64,000 nucleotides of DNA from CAYUZU01 sp964448675 (lineage in GTDB: Bacteria > Planctomycetota > Phycisphaerae > UBA1845 > Fen-1342), in contig CAYUZU010000026.1 of NCBI GenBank assembly GCA_964448675.1, forward strand, positions 1 through 64,000. The letters are read 5' to 3'. Below, piece by piece: positions 38,143 to 47,167 of this stretch. A program made the position numbers and the translations under genes. The notes under the pieces were generated by a model. It saw nothing but the letters and a program-made list of their open reading frames with translations. It did not search any database and had not been told where the DNA came from. Within the stretch, counting starts at the first letter, position 1; every line of letters begins with the position of its first letter.

Positions 38143-38700
38143 ATGAGAACCGCGTTTATGCTCATCCTGGCGGGGGTCTGCTTGGGAATCGTCGGCTGCG
38201 CGTCGCAGGACAAGGCGGTCACCGCCGACCCGACCCCGGAGGAGTTGCCGCGCATGCCCGAGGTTCGGCAACACTACGCCCAGGGCGACGTCAAGGTCCC
38301 CGGGCGGCGGCAGACACCACGGGCGGTGCTCACGCCGGACTTCGAAGAGCCGCCCCTCACACCCGAAGAGCGGGCCGCGGTTGGCGAGGACAAGCCCGAG
38401 TACGAGCCGCTGCTGCACCCGTACCGCGGTCATATCGTGGGCACGGGTGTCGGCAACTGGTACGGCGGGCAGGACGTGGCGATCGGTGCGGCATCGCGCC
38501 GGGTCGCGGTCGCGCCAGTGGACACCCGGTGGGTCCACACGTACGGCCTGGATTCGTTCACCGTGCAGATCGGGCTCCCGAGCCGGATCGCGCACCGTGA
38601 CGGCATCACACCACCACCCGGACACGTCGGTCCGTGGGACGGGCTCGACGTCGGCATCGGCTTCGAGAGCATCATCGCCAAGCCCTACCCGGACGAGTGA
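38143..38700 (+). CDS. Lipoprotein of unknown function
   Basis: 185 residues. Lipobox LGIVGC at residues 14-19 after a short signal (MRTAFMLILAG). The mature part is Pro/Glu-rich and contains several aromatic-Gly motifs (TGVGNWYGGQD, VGPWDGLDVGIGF). No family is recognised. It starts 10 bases after trpG/pabA and ends convergent with thiF. Confidence 0.65.
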   Translation: MRTAFMLILAGVCLGIVGCASQDKAVTADPTPEELPRMPEVRQHYAQGDVKVPGRRQTPRAVLTPDFEEPPLTPEERAAVGEDKPEYEPLLHPYRGHIVGTGVGNWYGGQDVAIGAASRRVAVAPVDTRWVHTYGLDSFTVQIGLPSRIAHRDGITPPPGHVGPWDGLDVGIGFESIIAKPYPDE

Positions 38701-38787
38701 AGCGACTGACCGGACAGGGCGGAATTCAAACCTCAGAATCTGAAGTGCCAGAAAAGGGGCGCGCGGACCTCGTTGCCCCCGTGGGCG

Positions 38788-39828
38788 TTATGAGCCGACG
38801 AACTTGGCAAGAACCGCACGGGCGACGGTCGGGTCGGACGTGCCCTTGACAATCGCCCGCCCGTCGGCGAACAGCGCGACGGTGACCTGCTCCACGTTGA
38901 AGCGCAACAGGTGCGCGCTGTGCCGCGGCCGGTGCACGGCGGGGATGCGCTGCGCGATGCGCCGCAGGTCGAGCTCCTGCGGTGCGGGCGGCACGATCTG
39001 CACCGCGTCCCGGCCGCACAACGGCGTCGTCGCGGGCAGCCGGTCGCCTTCGAGAAACTCGTAACGCCCCTGCTTGCAGCAGGCACAATCGCCCTCGTCG
39101 CGGGCCGCCTGGTGGCGGACGGCGTGGCTGCGGCCGGTCCACACGTCGGTCGTGACAAGCCCGGCCAGGCCGTCGAACTGCCCGGTCAGGATCTTCGTCG
39201 CCTCCACCGCCTGCAGGCTCGCCACCACGTTGACCGTCGACGCCAGCACCCCTACCGTGTCGCACGTCGCCAGTGTGCCCGCAGGCGGCGGCTCGTCCCA
39301 GATGCAGCGGAGGCAGGGTGTCTGGTGCGGCACGACCGCCATCACGCGCCCCTCGACGCCAATGCAGGCACCGTAGACCCACGGCAGCGCGAGCTTGACG
39401 GCCAGGTCGTTGAGCAGAAAGCGGGTCTCGACGTTGTCGGTGCCGTCGAGCAGCAGGTCGGCGTCGCGGCACAGCTCCATGATGTTGTCGCGGTTGAGGT
39501 CGGTCACGACGGCGTCGACCTCGACGGCGGAGTTGATGCGACGCAGCTTGCGGGCGGCCGCTTCGGCCTTGGGCAGGCTGTCGGCGATGTCGTGCTCGTC
39601 GAAGAGCGTTTGTCGCTGCAGATTGTCGGTTTCGATGAAGTCGCGGTCGATGAGCTGCACGTGCCCGACGCCGCCGCGGACGAGGATGTTCGCCAACGCG
39701 CTGCCCAGGGCGCCACAGCCGACCAGCGTGACGGACGCGAGCTTCAGCGCCCGCTGTCCCTCGGGACCGATCTGCGTGCAGAGCACCTGGCGGCTGTAGC
39801 GGGCGAACTCGGGGTCAACAGTGGTCAT
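38788..39828 (-). CDS. ThiF/MoeB/HesA-family adenylyltransferase
   Basis: 346 residues; an E1-like enzyme that adenylates the C-terminal Gly of a sulfur-carrier protein (ThiS/MoaD/related). ATP-binding GCGALGSALANIL, DRDFIETDNLQRQ with the Arg finger, LPKAEAAARKLR and DGTDNVETRFLLND are present. The zinc pairs are CLRC and CACC. The catalytic-Cys region is ATCDTVGV. About 65 C-terminal residues beyond the fold (from HRPRHSAHLL) form a small extra domain, not rhodanese. No carrier-protein gene is adjacent. The start overlaps the upstream gene stop by 4 bases (ATGA). Confidence 0.9.
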   Translation of the reverse strand: MTTVDPEFARYSRQVLCTQIGPEGQRALKLASVTLVGCGALGSALANILVRGGVGHVQLIDRDFIETDNLQRQTLFDEHDIADSLPKAEAAARKLRRINSAVEVDAVVTDLNRDNIMELCRDADLLLDGTDNVETRFLLNDLAVKLALPWVYGACIGVEGRVMAVVPHQTPCLRCIWDEPPPAGTLATCDTVGVLASTVNVVASLQAVEATKILTGQFDGLAGLVTTDVWTGRSHAVRHQAARDEGDCACCKQGRYEFLEGDRLPATTPLCGRDAVQIVPPAPQELDLRRIAQRIPAVHRPRHSAHLLRFNVEQVTVALFADGRAIVKGTSDPTVARAVLAKFVGS

Positions 39829-40292
39829 GGCGCGTCCGTGTAATCGCCCGGCTCCCCGGCGGCGCGGGTCATCTGCCACCGCACCCAGGCGCTGCGCGCG
39901 GTGCTGCCATTGAGCAGCGCGAACAGCAGCAGCAGGAACCCCTCGGTGTCGCCATAGGCCATCCAGATGGCACCCACCACCAGGCACACCAGCGTGGCCG
40001 CAGCCGCGACCATCAGCTCGACCACCACCGCGCCGGGCACGCGCTGCCAGCTCAGGAATCCACTAACGAGAATCGCAATCCCGATGATGCGCGCGCCCCA
40101 GGTAAAGGCATGAATCGAAATCGCCTGTGGCGTCGGGGTGTCGGGCAGCGGAGCGTACGCGACCACGAACCCGACATAAAGAAACAACCCCGCCGAGAGC
40201 AGCGTGACGAACATGTCCGCGCCGGCGGCGGGCACGGGCCGGGCCGCCGGCGGTCGCGGCTCGGGGGGCGGATTCGGCGGTGGGGCGCTCAT
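39825..40292 (-). CDS. Small four-helix membrane protein upstream of thiF
   Basis: 155 residues. A Pro-rich cytoplasmic start (PPPNPPPEPRPPAARP) is followed by four hydrophobic helices and a short charged tail. No family is recognised. GGAGG lies nine bases before ATG 40292. Its stop overlaps the start of the ThiF-type gene, so the two are translationally coupled and may function together. Confidence 0.65.
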   Translation of the reverse strand: MSAPPPNPPPEPRPPAARPVPAAGADMFVTLLSAGLFLYVGFVVAYAPLPDTPTPQAISIHAFTWGARIIGIAILVSGFLSWQRVPGAVVVELMVAAAATLVCLVVGAIWMAYGDTEGFLLLLFALLNGSTARSAWVRWQMTRAAGEPGDYTDAP

Positions 40293-40530
40293 CAGGATGG
40301 GGCCTCCGATTGTGTCTTCTTGTCGCCGCGCCCGCCGCACGCATCGCGCCGACCGGGCGCCGCGGGCATCGTACCGCAATCGGGCGGCAGCTTCACGCGG
40401 GGGCGTTATAAACCGGTCCCGAGCTTGTCATGGCCGCGGGCTTGTCGGGCCCGTAGACGGCATCTACCATGCACCTGTTCGGCTCAACGTAACCGCAGAA
40501 CAGCAATCCCGTAATGAAGAGGTTATGACC

Positions 40531-42366
40531 ATGAATCGCTTTCGGACATGCCTGACAACTGCCGTGCTGTTGACGATGCTGCCGCTGGCCGCCGCCCAGG
40601 AGCCGGCCGAATGGGCCCCGGACGATGCCATCGTCTACATCGGCGTCACCGACGTCGAGCGCACGATTGACGACCTCAAACAGACCAAGGGCTACCAGAT
40701 GATGCAGGACCCGGAGGCGGCCAAGGCCAATCCCGGCATGCAGATGATCGAGCCTGCGATCAATCGTTTCCGCGAGCGATTGGCCGAGCTGGTGGATATG
40801 TCGCCGGACAAGCTCGAAAACCCCTTCAAGGGTCCGTTGACACTGTACGTGGCCGCGCCGCGTGGCGCCGGCACCGACGACATGGTGGCCGGCCTCGTCG
40901 CCGGGGTCGGTGACCAGGCGCTGATGAAGAAGTACTACGACGGCGTGGTCGAGAAGCTCAAGAAGATCGCCAAGCACGACACCGAGCAGGCGGGCGGACA
41001 GCTCATCCACGTGTTCTCCCGCGACCCGGAAAAAGCCAAGGCCGCCAAGGAGAGCGAAGAGGACGACGAATTCGACGACTTCGACGGATTCGAGACCGGC
41101 GGCGGCATGGGCATGATGGGCGACCCGGCAGAGAAGATCGACGAGATGTTCGACGAGCTCTTCTCGGCCGACGCGATCGAAGAGCCCATGGCGATGTGCC
41201 TGACCGATACGCACCTCGTGTTCGCCAGCACGACCGACGAGGTCAAGACCGCATTGAAGCGACTCGCCGGCGGCAAGACGCTGGCCGCGGCGGCCGATCA
41301 CCAGGCGTTGCTCAAGGAGCTGCGGCCGCTCGGGACGGTGCGGTTCCTGGTGAACCTGCCGCGGATCATCGACCTCGCCAAGAGCGAGATCGACAGTGCC
41401 GACAGCGAAGAGATGAAGGCGTTCCAGCAGGGGCTCAAGACGATCGGCGCCAAGAGCCTGCGCAGCCTCGTCGGGCACATGCGGTTCGGGGCGAACGCCT
41501 ATGACATCAAGCTCGACATGACGTTCCTCATGGAAGGTGAGCGGACCGGCCTGGCGAAGGTGCTGAGCATGAAGAACCGCCCCACCGCCCCGCCGAGCTG
41601 GGTCGCCAGCGACACCTGCACCTACCTCAGCATCAACATGGAAGTTGGCCCGCTCGTCGACGAGGTCCTCAACATGGTCCGCGAGGGCGACCCGATGCAG
41701 GCCACCATGATGCAGAGCATGCTCGACGCCGCCCAGTTGCCTGGCAGCCAGGAGCCGGTGAACCTGCGCCAGACGTTGCTGACGCACCTCAAGGGCCCGC
41801 TGACCGCGTCGGTCGGCACCGGCGTGCCGGTCACGCCGGACTCGCCGCGGCTGTTGCTGACGCTGGGGCACGACGATCAGCAGGCGGTGTCGCGCTTCCT
41901 GGCGATGCTCGGCCTGCAGCCGGTGGAGCACGAGGGCACGCAGGTGTTCCAGATGCCGTTGCCGATGATCGGAATGGTCGGTGTGGCGGCGTCCGGCGAG
42001 CGCGTTCTGGCGGGCAGCCCGGCGACCGTGCAGTCGGCACTCGGGACGACCGCAGCCCCGTCGCTGACGGACACGACAATGTGGCGCGAGGCGTCGCGCG
42101 TCGTGCCGGAGCAGTCGTGGCTCACCATGTTCGTCGACAGCAAGCGGATGATGTCGGCGGCGATCGAGCTGCTGCCACAGAAGCAACAGGCGATGATGAG
42201 CGGCAACCCGGCGACGATGATGCTGGTCATGATGACCGAAGGCATGGACGCGACCGACAGCGAGCAGCTCCGCAAGACGCTCAAGTACACCGGCACGACC
42301 ATCATGACCGTCAGCACGACCGACACGGGCGTGCGAATGACGTGGGTGGAAGTGAAAGCCGAATAG
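40531..42366 (+). CDS. Large exported protein of unknown function
   Basis: 611 residues. A clear signal peptide (LTTAVLLTMLPLAAA followed by Q) is followed by alternating beta/alpha sequence of DUF3352-like character, with repeated FLVNLPRIIDLAK and MFVDSKRM-type segments that suggest two related halves. An acidic linker (EESDDEFDDFDGFE-like) and Met/Gly-rich insert lie near 175-200. ATG 40531 is chosen over 40525 because GAGG is eight bases from it. The mature protein is probably periplasmic. Family assignment is uncertain. Confidence 0.65.
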   Translation: MNRFRTCLTTAVLLTMLPLAAAQEPAEWAPDDAIVYIGVTDVERTIDDLKQTKGYQMMQDPEAAKANPGMQMIEPAINRFRERLAELVDMSPDKLENPFKGPLTLYVAAPRGAGTDDMVAGLVAGVGDQALMKKYYDGVVEKLKKIAKHDTEQAGGQLIHVFSRDPEKAKAAKESEEDDEFDDFDGFETGGGMGMMGDPAEKIDEMFDELFSADAIEEPMAMCLTDTHLVFASTTDEVKTALKRLAGGKTLAAAADHQALLKELRPLGTVRFLVNLPRIIDLAKSEIDSADSEEMKAFQQGLKTIGAKSLRSLVGHMRFGANAYDIKLDMTFLMEGERTGLAKVLSMKNRPTAPPSWVASDTCTYLSINMEVGPLVDEVLNMVREGDPMQATMMQSMLDAAQLPGSQEPVNLRQTLLTHLKGPLTASVGTGVPVTPDSPRLLLTLGHDDQQAVSRFLAMLGLQPVEHEGTQVFQMPLPMIGMVGVAASGERVLAGSPATVQSALGTTAAPSLTDTTMWREASRVVPEQSWLTMFVDSKRMMSAAIELLPQKQQAMMSGNPATMMLVMMTEGMDATDSEQLRKTLKYTGTTIMTVSTTDTGVRMTWVEVKAE

Positions 42367-42430
42367 CGCACCGGCAAGAGCGAACCGCCAATGCGGACAA
42401 GTCAGGGGCGAAGGCGCGGCACGGATGGTG

Positions 42431-42436
42431 TATAAC
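42431..42436 (+). promoter_or_regulatory. Candidate -10 box upstream of 526-residue membrane protein gene
   Basis: TATAAC, 220 bases before the ATG at 42658, flanked by GGCGCG (42413-42418) and CGCGCC (42436-42441). No -35 is evident. The long leader contains no recognisable element. Confidence 0.3.
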
Positions 42437-42657
42437 GCGCCATGGACTTCATTCCATGGCGGCGCTGTCTTGCCCCTGGCCGCGCGCTCATCGCGTACGG
42501 CTGACCGCTCGCCGCCACTGACGGTCGAGGACGGCAGGACGGGCTGTGCCCGCCAAACAGGACCCGAGCGCTCCGCATTCGGCGGGTGCAACTTGTCCTA
42601 CGGTTGCACGGCGCACAGCGCCGCGGCATACGGTGGCCCTTTTCGTCGAGGATTGCA

Positions 42658-44238
42658 ATGACCGGGGATACAACTGTGCCTGCGGGCGACACCACGCCGA
42701 CGCGGTCGTCGCGATTTCGCCGGCTCAAGCAGTTTGCGCTGGTATTCGCGTTTCTGCTGCTGGCGACGGCCACGGCGCGCTGGTGGTGGGGACATACGGC
42801 CGACGAGCGGCTCCAGGCGGCGCTCGACAAGTATCGCGCCGCCGGCCAGCCGGTGCTGATCGAAGACTTCGCCTGCGAGCCGATCCCCGACGACAGGAAC
42901 GCCGCCGTCGCGCTGCGGGACGCCGCCGCCGCGGTCGTCGCACGCGACGAGGTCACGGACAACGATGAGCGGGCACCCGCCTGGGGCGAGTATCTCGGCC
43001 GCCCTGCGCTGCTTCGTGAGCACGAGCGAGCACTGGCCGCCGCAATCAAGGAAAACGCCGAGGCCCTGCGTCTGGCCCGCGAAGCCCGCGCGCGCGAGCA
43101 GGCCGTCTGGTACACGCGCCTGACCTCGCCGCTGATCAATATGCTCCTGCCGCACCTGTCGGGGCAGCGGACGCTGACAAAGCTGCTCGCCGACACCGCC
43201 GCCTTTGAGCATCACGTCGAACGTGACGACGCGGCGGCGATCGGTCGCGTGCGGGACATGCTGGCCCAGGCGGATCACCTGCGCGAGGCGGAGCCGTGCG
43301 TGATCACCGACCTCGTTTGCGGCGCGATCGACGCAATGGCGTACCAGACAATCGAAAGCATCACGCCCGGCCTTGCGGTGGCGCCGCCGACAGACGATTC
43401 GGAGACCCCGCGCACGCCCGCACCGCGCGAAGACGTTGAAGCGATCATCACCACCCTGCTCGACGAGGCGTCCCTTCCCGCATCGACGCAGCGCGGGTTC
43501 TACGGCGAGCGGTTGATGCAGATGGACACGTGGCAGCAGCTCGAGCGCGGGGGCCTGTCGGTGGGCGGCATTATGGGCGGCGGCGCGACCCCGACCGGCG
43601 GTGCGGGGCCACGCCTCTCGGCGACCGCGTTCTACCTCTTCGGCCCGATGTTCACACTGGACCTGGTGCGGATGATGGACTGGACCACGGAGTACGCCGA
43701 AGCGGCGGCGCAGCCGACCTGGCCGGCGGCTGAGGCGAGTATGCCGGCAATCGGTGGGCCCCCGGGTGGTGTTCAGCGGCTCACGCGCCTGCTCAGCAGC
43801 ATCATGATGCCGTCGCTCGAGCGGGCCATCCAGATCGGGTTTCGCCAGCGGGCGTTTCGTCGCATGACCGCGGTGGCGCTGGCCATTCGGCTGTATGAAA
43901 CGGACCACGGCCAGCGGCCCGCGACGCTCGACGACCTGGTGCCGCAGTATCTCCCGGCGGTGCCGCCGGACCCGTTTCACGTGGATGCCGCCCCGCTGCG
44001 CTATCTGCCGGAGAATGATCCGCCGCTGTTATACTCGGTGGGGCCGAATGCCAAGGACGACCGGGGGCTTTACGTGCTACAGACCGACGGCGACGTGGAT
44101 TGGGAGCAGGTGGACATGCCGTTCTTCCTGAATGGCGATCGGCCGCGGGCATCGCTGCGCCAGCCAGTGCCAAGCGGGCCCGACAGCCCTCGCGCGCCTG
44201 AGACACAGCCGACAACGGGCCCCACGACACAGCCGTAG
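42658..44238 (+). CDS. Membrane-anchored protein with pilin-like C-terminal segment
   Basis: 526 residues. A single N-terminal membrane helix (QFALVFAFLLLATATA) is followed by a long helical region. The segment near residues 400-490 (MTAVALAIRLYETDHGQRPA, LDDLVPQYLPAVPPDPF, LLYSVGPNAKDDRG) resembles the periplasmic part of type II secretion pseudopilins, a common planctomycete theme. The tail is TTGPTTQP-rich. GAGG is six bases before ATG 42658. Role unknown. Confidence 0.6.
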   Translation: MTGDTTVPAGDTTPTRSSRFRRLKQFALVFAFLLLATATARWWWGHTADERLQAALDKYRAAGQPVLIEDFACEPIPDDRNAAVALRDAAAAVVARDEVTDNDERAPAWGEYLGRPALLREHERALAAAIKENAEALRLAREARAREQAVWYTRLTSPLINMLLPHLSGQRTLTKLLADTAAFEHHVERDDAAAIGRVRDMLAQADHLREAEPCVITDLVCGAIDAMAYQTIESITPGLAVAPPTDDSETPRTPAPREDVEAIITTLLDEASLPASTQRGFYGERLMQMDTWQQLERGGLSVGGIMGGGATPTGGAGPRLSATAFYLFGPMFTLDLVRMMDWTTEYAEAAAQPTWPAAEASMPAIGGPPGGVQRLTRLLSSIMMPSLERAIQIGFRQRAFRRMTAVALAIRLYETDHGQRPATLDDLVPQYLPAVPPDPFHVDAAPLRYLPENDPPLLYSVGPNAKDDRGLYVLQTDGDVDWEQVDMPFFLNGDRPRASLRQPVPSGPDSPRAPETQPTTGPTTQP

Positions 44239-44276
44239 CAAAGCGGGACCGGGGAATCGGGATCCGGGAGGCGGGG

Positions 44277-44609
44277 TTACTCGGCCGGTTCGAGGATAGC
44301 GGACATGGAGCCGGCGCTGCGCTCGAGCCGCCAGTCGGCACCATAGGCGTGGATCTGCTGCTGTTTGAACTCCGCCCGTTCGAACACCGTGGTCTCGACA
44401 ATCACGCGCCCGGTCGCGTCGACCTCGCACGCCATCTTGTACGCCCGGTCGACGCTGTGGCCGAAGATCTTGCCCAGCATCTCGATCACGTAGGCGTACG
44501 TGTGATCGTCGTCATCGAGCAGGATGACGTGCCAGCGCGGCGCCGTCCGCGGCTTGGGGGTCGCCTCGGCTTCGAGGACGCCGGTGTCGGCCTGCTGTTC
44601 CTCACTCAT
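44277..44609 (-). CDS. clpS: ATP-dependent Clp protease adaptor ClpS
   Basis: 110 residues; delivers N-degron substrates to ClpAP. The conserved core runs from WHVILLDDDDHTYAYVIEML through SVDRAYKMACEVDATGR to TVFERAEFKQQQIHAYG. In the binding pocket the usual N-D-D is D-D-D here, a conservative change. A 25-residue acidic N-terminal extension precedes the core, as is usual for ClpS. ATG 44609 replaces the longer frame start. Divergent from ribBA. Confidence 0.9.
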   Translation of the reverse strand: MSEEQQADTGVLEAEATPKPRTAPRWHVILLDDDDHTYAYVIEMLGKIFGHSVDRAYKMACEVDATGRVIVETTVFERAEFKQQQIHAYGADWRLERSAGSMSAILEPAE

Positions 44610-44703
44610 GGCATCGCTCCGCTGCACGTCAGGATAACACACGCCGCTCGCCGCTGACAACGATTTCTCAGGGCGCCCCTCCCCCCGCCGGCCGGCGTTG
44701 CGG

Positions 44704-44726
44704 TACAATCAGGTGTTTGTCACCTG
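44704..44726 (+). promoter_or_regulatory. -10-like box followed by inverted repeat upstream of ribBA
   Basis: TACAAT (44704-44709) is directly followed by CAGGTG-TTTGT-CACCTG (44710-44726), a perfect 6-bp inverted repeat at the expected transcription start. No -35 is clear. No FMN riboswitch is recognisable between clpS and ribBA, so this repeat is the only visible candidate for control. Confidence 0.4.
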
Positions 44727-44751
44727 GACCCCGGACCTGCTGGAGTGACGT

Positions 44752-46020
44752 ATGTCCGCCCGATCGGCCCACGGCCCCGACAGCCCGTTCAGCCCCATCG
44801 AGGAAATTCTCGACGACCTCCGCGCCGGCAAGCTCGTCGTGCTCGTCGATGACGAAGGCCGCGAGAACGAAGGCGACCTGGTCTGTCCGGCCCAGGCGAT
44901 CACGCCGGAAAAGATCAACTTCATGCTCCGTCATGGCCGCGGGACGCTGTGCGTCGCGCTGACGCGTTCCCGCTGCCAGAAGCTGCAGCTCGCGCCCCAG
45001 GTCCCCGAGAACACCACCCGCCTCGGCACCAACTTCACCGTCACCGTCGACGCCGGCCCGCAACTCGGCACCACCACGGGCGTGTCGGCCTACGACCGGG
45101 CCACGACGATCCGCCATCTGGTCGCCGAGGAAGCCGTGCCGGAGGACTTCGTGCGGCCGGGACACGTCAACCCGCTGATCGCCCGCGACGGCGGCGTGCT
45201 GGTGCGCGGCGGCCAGACGGAGGGCTCGGTGGACCTGTGTCGGCTGGCGGGGCTGCTGCCGGGGGCGGCGCTGATCGAGATTCTCAACGAAGACGGGACC
45301 ATGGCCCGCGTGCCGCAGTTGATCGAGTTCTGCAAGCAGCATCAACTCAAGATGTGCACCACCGCCGACCTGATCGACTATCGGATGCGCGGCGAGCGGC
45401 TGATCGAGCGGGTCGAGAGTATTCCGTTCAAGAACGAGTTCGGCGACTGGCTGCTGGTGGCGTATCGCGCCCGTACCGACAACCACACGCACGTGGCGCT
45501 GTGCCGCGGCGGCATCGGCGAGATCGACCAGAACGGGGTGCTTCATCCGGTGACCAGGCCGGCGCTGGTGCGGGTTCATTCGGAGTGCCTGACCGGCGAC
45601 GTGTTCGGATCGCTGCGTTGCGAGTGCGGGTTGCAGTTGCGCACTGCGATGGAGATGATCGCGCAGGAGGATCATGGTGTGCTGGTCTACCTGCGGCAGG
45701 AGGGCCGCGGCATCGGCCTGGAGAACAAGCTGCACGCGTATCGCATGCAGGACGGCGGGCTCGACACGGTGCAGGCCAACGAAATCCTGGGCTTTCCAGC
45801 GGATCGGCGTGATTACGGCATCGGCGCGCAGATCCTGCGCGACGTCGGCCTGGAGCAGATCCGCGTGCTGACCAACAACCCCAAGAAGATCGGCCGGCTC
45901 GAAGTCTACGGGCTGGAGATCGTTGAGCAGTTGCCGCTGGAGATCCCCGCGACCGAGCACAACCGCCGCTACCTCGAAGCAAAGAAGCTCAAGCTCGGCC
46001 ACAAGCTGCGGGGCGTGTGA
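44752..46020 (+). CDS. ribBA: RibBA: DHBP synthase / GTP cyclohydrolase II fusion
   Basis: 422-residue bifunctional riboflavin enzyme. The RibB half (1-210) makes 3,4-dihydroxy-2-butanone 4-phosphate from ribulose 5-phosphate: DDEGRENEGDL, GTNFTVTVDA and RPGHVNPL are intact. However, the His of the usual RxGHTEA motif (His153 of E. coli RibB, a metal ligand) is Gln155 here (RGGQTEGSVDL). The RibA half (212-422) opens the GTP ring: Cys zinc motif CLTGDVFGSLRCEC, RQEGRGIGL and LTNNPKKI are complete. ATG follows GGAG. The substitution questions RibB activity; it may be a lineage variant. Confidence 0.93.
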   Translation: MSARSAHGPDSPFSPIEEILDDLRAGKLVVLVDDEGRENEGDLVCPAQAITPEKINFMLRHGRGTLCVALTRSRCQKLQLAPQVPENTTRLGTNFTVTVDAGPQLGTTTGVSAYDRATTIRHLVAEEAVPEDFVRPGHVNPLIARDGGVLVRGGQTEGSVDLCRLAGLLPGAALIEILNEDGTMARVPQLIEFCKQHQLKMCTTADLIDYRMRGERLIERVESIPFKNEFGDWLLVAYRARTDNHTHVALCRGGIGEIDQNGVLHPVTRPALVRVHSECLTGDVFGSLRCECGLQLRTAMEMIAQEDHGVLVYLRQEGRGIGLENKLHAYRMQDGGLDTVQANEILGFPADRRDYGIGAQILRDVGLEQIRVLTNNPKKIGRLEVYGLEIVEQLPLEIPATEHNRRYLEAKKLKLGHKLRGV

Positions 46021-46030
46021 AGACAGGTCT

Positions 46031-46127
46031 CAATGATCAATGATCAGTTCTGAGTTGTCCGTTGTCAGTAGACGTTCCATTGAGCAACAACGCGTCTTGT
46101 ACTCCACTGAGAATGGACAACTGATCA
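46031..46127. repeat. Intergenic inverted/heptamer-type repeat element
   Basis: CAATGAT occurs twice in tandem (46031-46044). TGATCAGTT (46041-46049) and AACTGATCA (46119-46127) are perfect inverted copies. AGTTGTCC (46053-46060) and GGACAACT (46115-46122) overlap them. TCCATT (46076-46081) pairs with AATGGA (46112-46117). The composition is AT-richer than the surroundings. It resembles the degenerate TGATAACTG-type short repeats seen in other bacteria, and may also end transcription between ribBA and the convergent PEP-CTERM gene. Confidence 0.5.
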
Positions 46128-46267
46128 CGGATAATCGCAGAGGTCGGCGGGCCGAGGAGTGCTCGACCCGCCGCATGCCCCCCAAGACAGCAGGATTTCA
46201 TACGGCACGGACGCCCGGTCGGCGTCGCCCCAGGTATCAACAGGCGCCGTGCCGCCCCCTACGGCCC

Positions 46268-46996
46268 TCAATCCCTCCGGCGTAGAGCAACCGTCGCCCC
46301 TGCCAGAATCAGCAGAAATGCGGCTGGCTCCGGCGTGATTACGAAGGCCATATCCAGTGATTCGTGTGGTGGCCGCGGATCAAACAGCGGTCGGAAACCG
46401 CCGGTCGGGTCCAGGTAGACCGCGTCGTCCATGAACTGCGGCGACATGGACGTCTTCCAGCCGGCGTTGGTACCCGCGGTGGTCGTAACCGACAGGTCCA
46501 GCCAGTAGATCTGATCGCGTTCCTGGAAGAACGGCTCGACAATCTCGATGATGTTGCACTGCCAGATCTGGAAGTGATCGTTGGGAATGGCCTCGTCGGG
46601 CGGGTACAGGTAGCCCTGCTGGCCGTCGCCCCAGAACCGGGTGGTGAACTCGCCGAGCAAGAACTCGCGGAACCAGAGCTCGGGACCGGGCATGCTGAAC
46701 GTGTCCGGATCGTCGGGATTCGGATCGGGGATGTTCTCATGGATGCTGACCCCGATCGACTCGATCTCGCCGATCAGGTCGCCCTGCCACGAGTACCAGA
46801 AGTGGACATCCGTCACCGGACCACTCTCGATGCACATCCAGTCGTCAGCCAGGAGGTTGCTCGTGAAGTCAACGTCCCAGCCACCCGGGTCGGGCATCTG
46901 CGGGTAGTGCATCTTGTACGGGTCCCCCTCGTTCCAGTCGGCCAGCGCCGGGCTCACGATGAGCGCCGCAGTGGCCAGTAGTGCGAACGTGCGCAT
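46268..46996 (-). CDS. PEP-CTERM sorting-signal protein
   Basis: 242 residues. A signal peptide (LLATAALIVSPALA), a beta-rich mature region with many Trp and Asp (DWNEGDPYKMHYPQMPDPGGW, WYSWQGDLIGE), and the C-terminal tripartite signal: TPEPAAFLLILAGATVALRRRD. This targets the protein to an exosortase, usually for export with exopolysaccharide. No exosortase gene is in the window. GGAGG is seven bases before ATG 46996; the longest frame adds six residues without one. The mature function is unknown. Confidence 0.85.
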   Translation of the reverse strand: MRTFALLATAALIVSPALADWNEGDPYKMHYPQMPDPGGWDVDFTSNLLADDWMCIESGPVTDVHFWYSWQGDLIGEIESIGVSIHENIPDPNPDDPDTFSMPGPELWFREFLLGEFTTRFWGDGQQGYLYPPDEAIPNDHFQIWQCNIIEIVEPFFQERDQIYWLDLSVTTTAGTNAGWKTSMSPQFMDDAVYLDPTGGFRPLFDPRPPHESLDMAFVITPEPAAFLLILAGATVALRRRD

Positions 46997-47167
46997 GCTC
47001 AGCCTCCTTTTCAAACGAGCTTCCGTTCAGCGATGGGTGCTTCCCTGCACGCGAGACCAGCGCGGCTTGCGCCGCTACTCCGTGCATCAGCCTTCCGTGA
47101 ACACCAAGTGATAGTGTGCGCGATAATGACAGCCCAGCAATACGCATCGAAGATCACAACGGTCAAT

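Noticed and set aside
38733..38743. TCAGA-A-TCTGA palindrome between convergent genes as a terminator
   Set aside because: Arms of 5 bp with a 1-base centre are too short, and no supporting T-run follows.
44610..44751. Possible FMN riboswitch before ribBA
   Set aside because: The gap is short and lacks the conserved RFN-element helices and loops; only an inverted repeat is seen.
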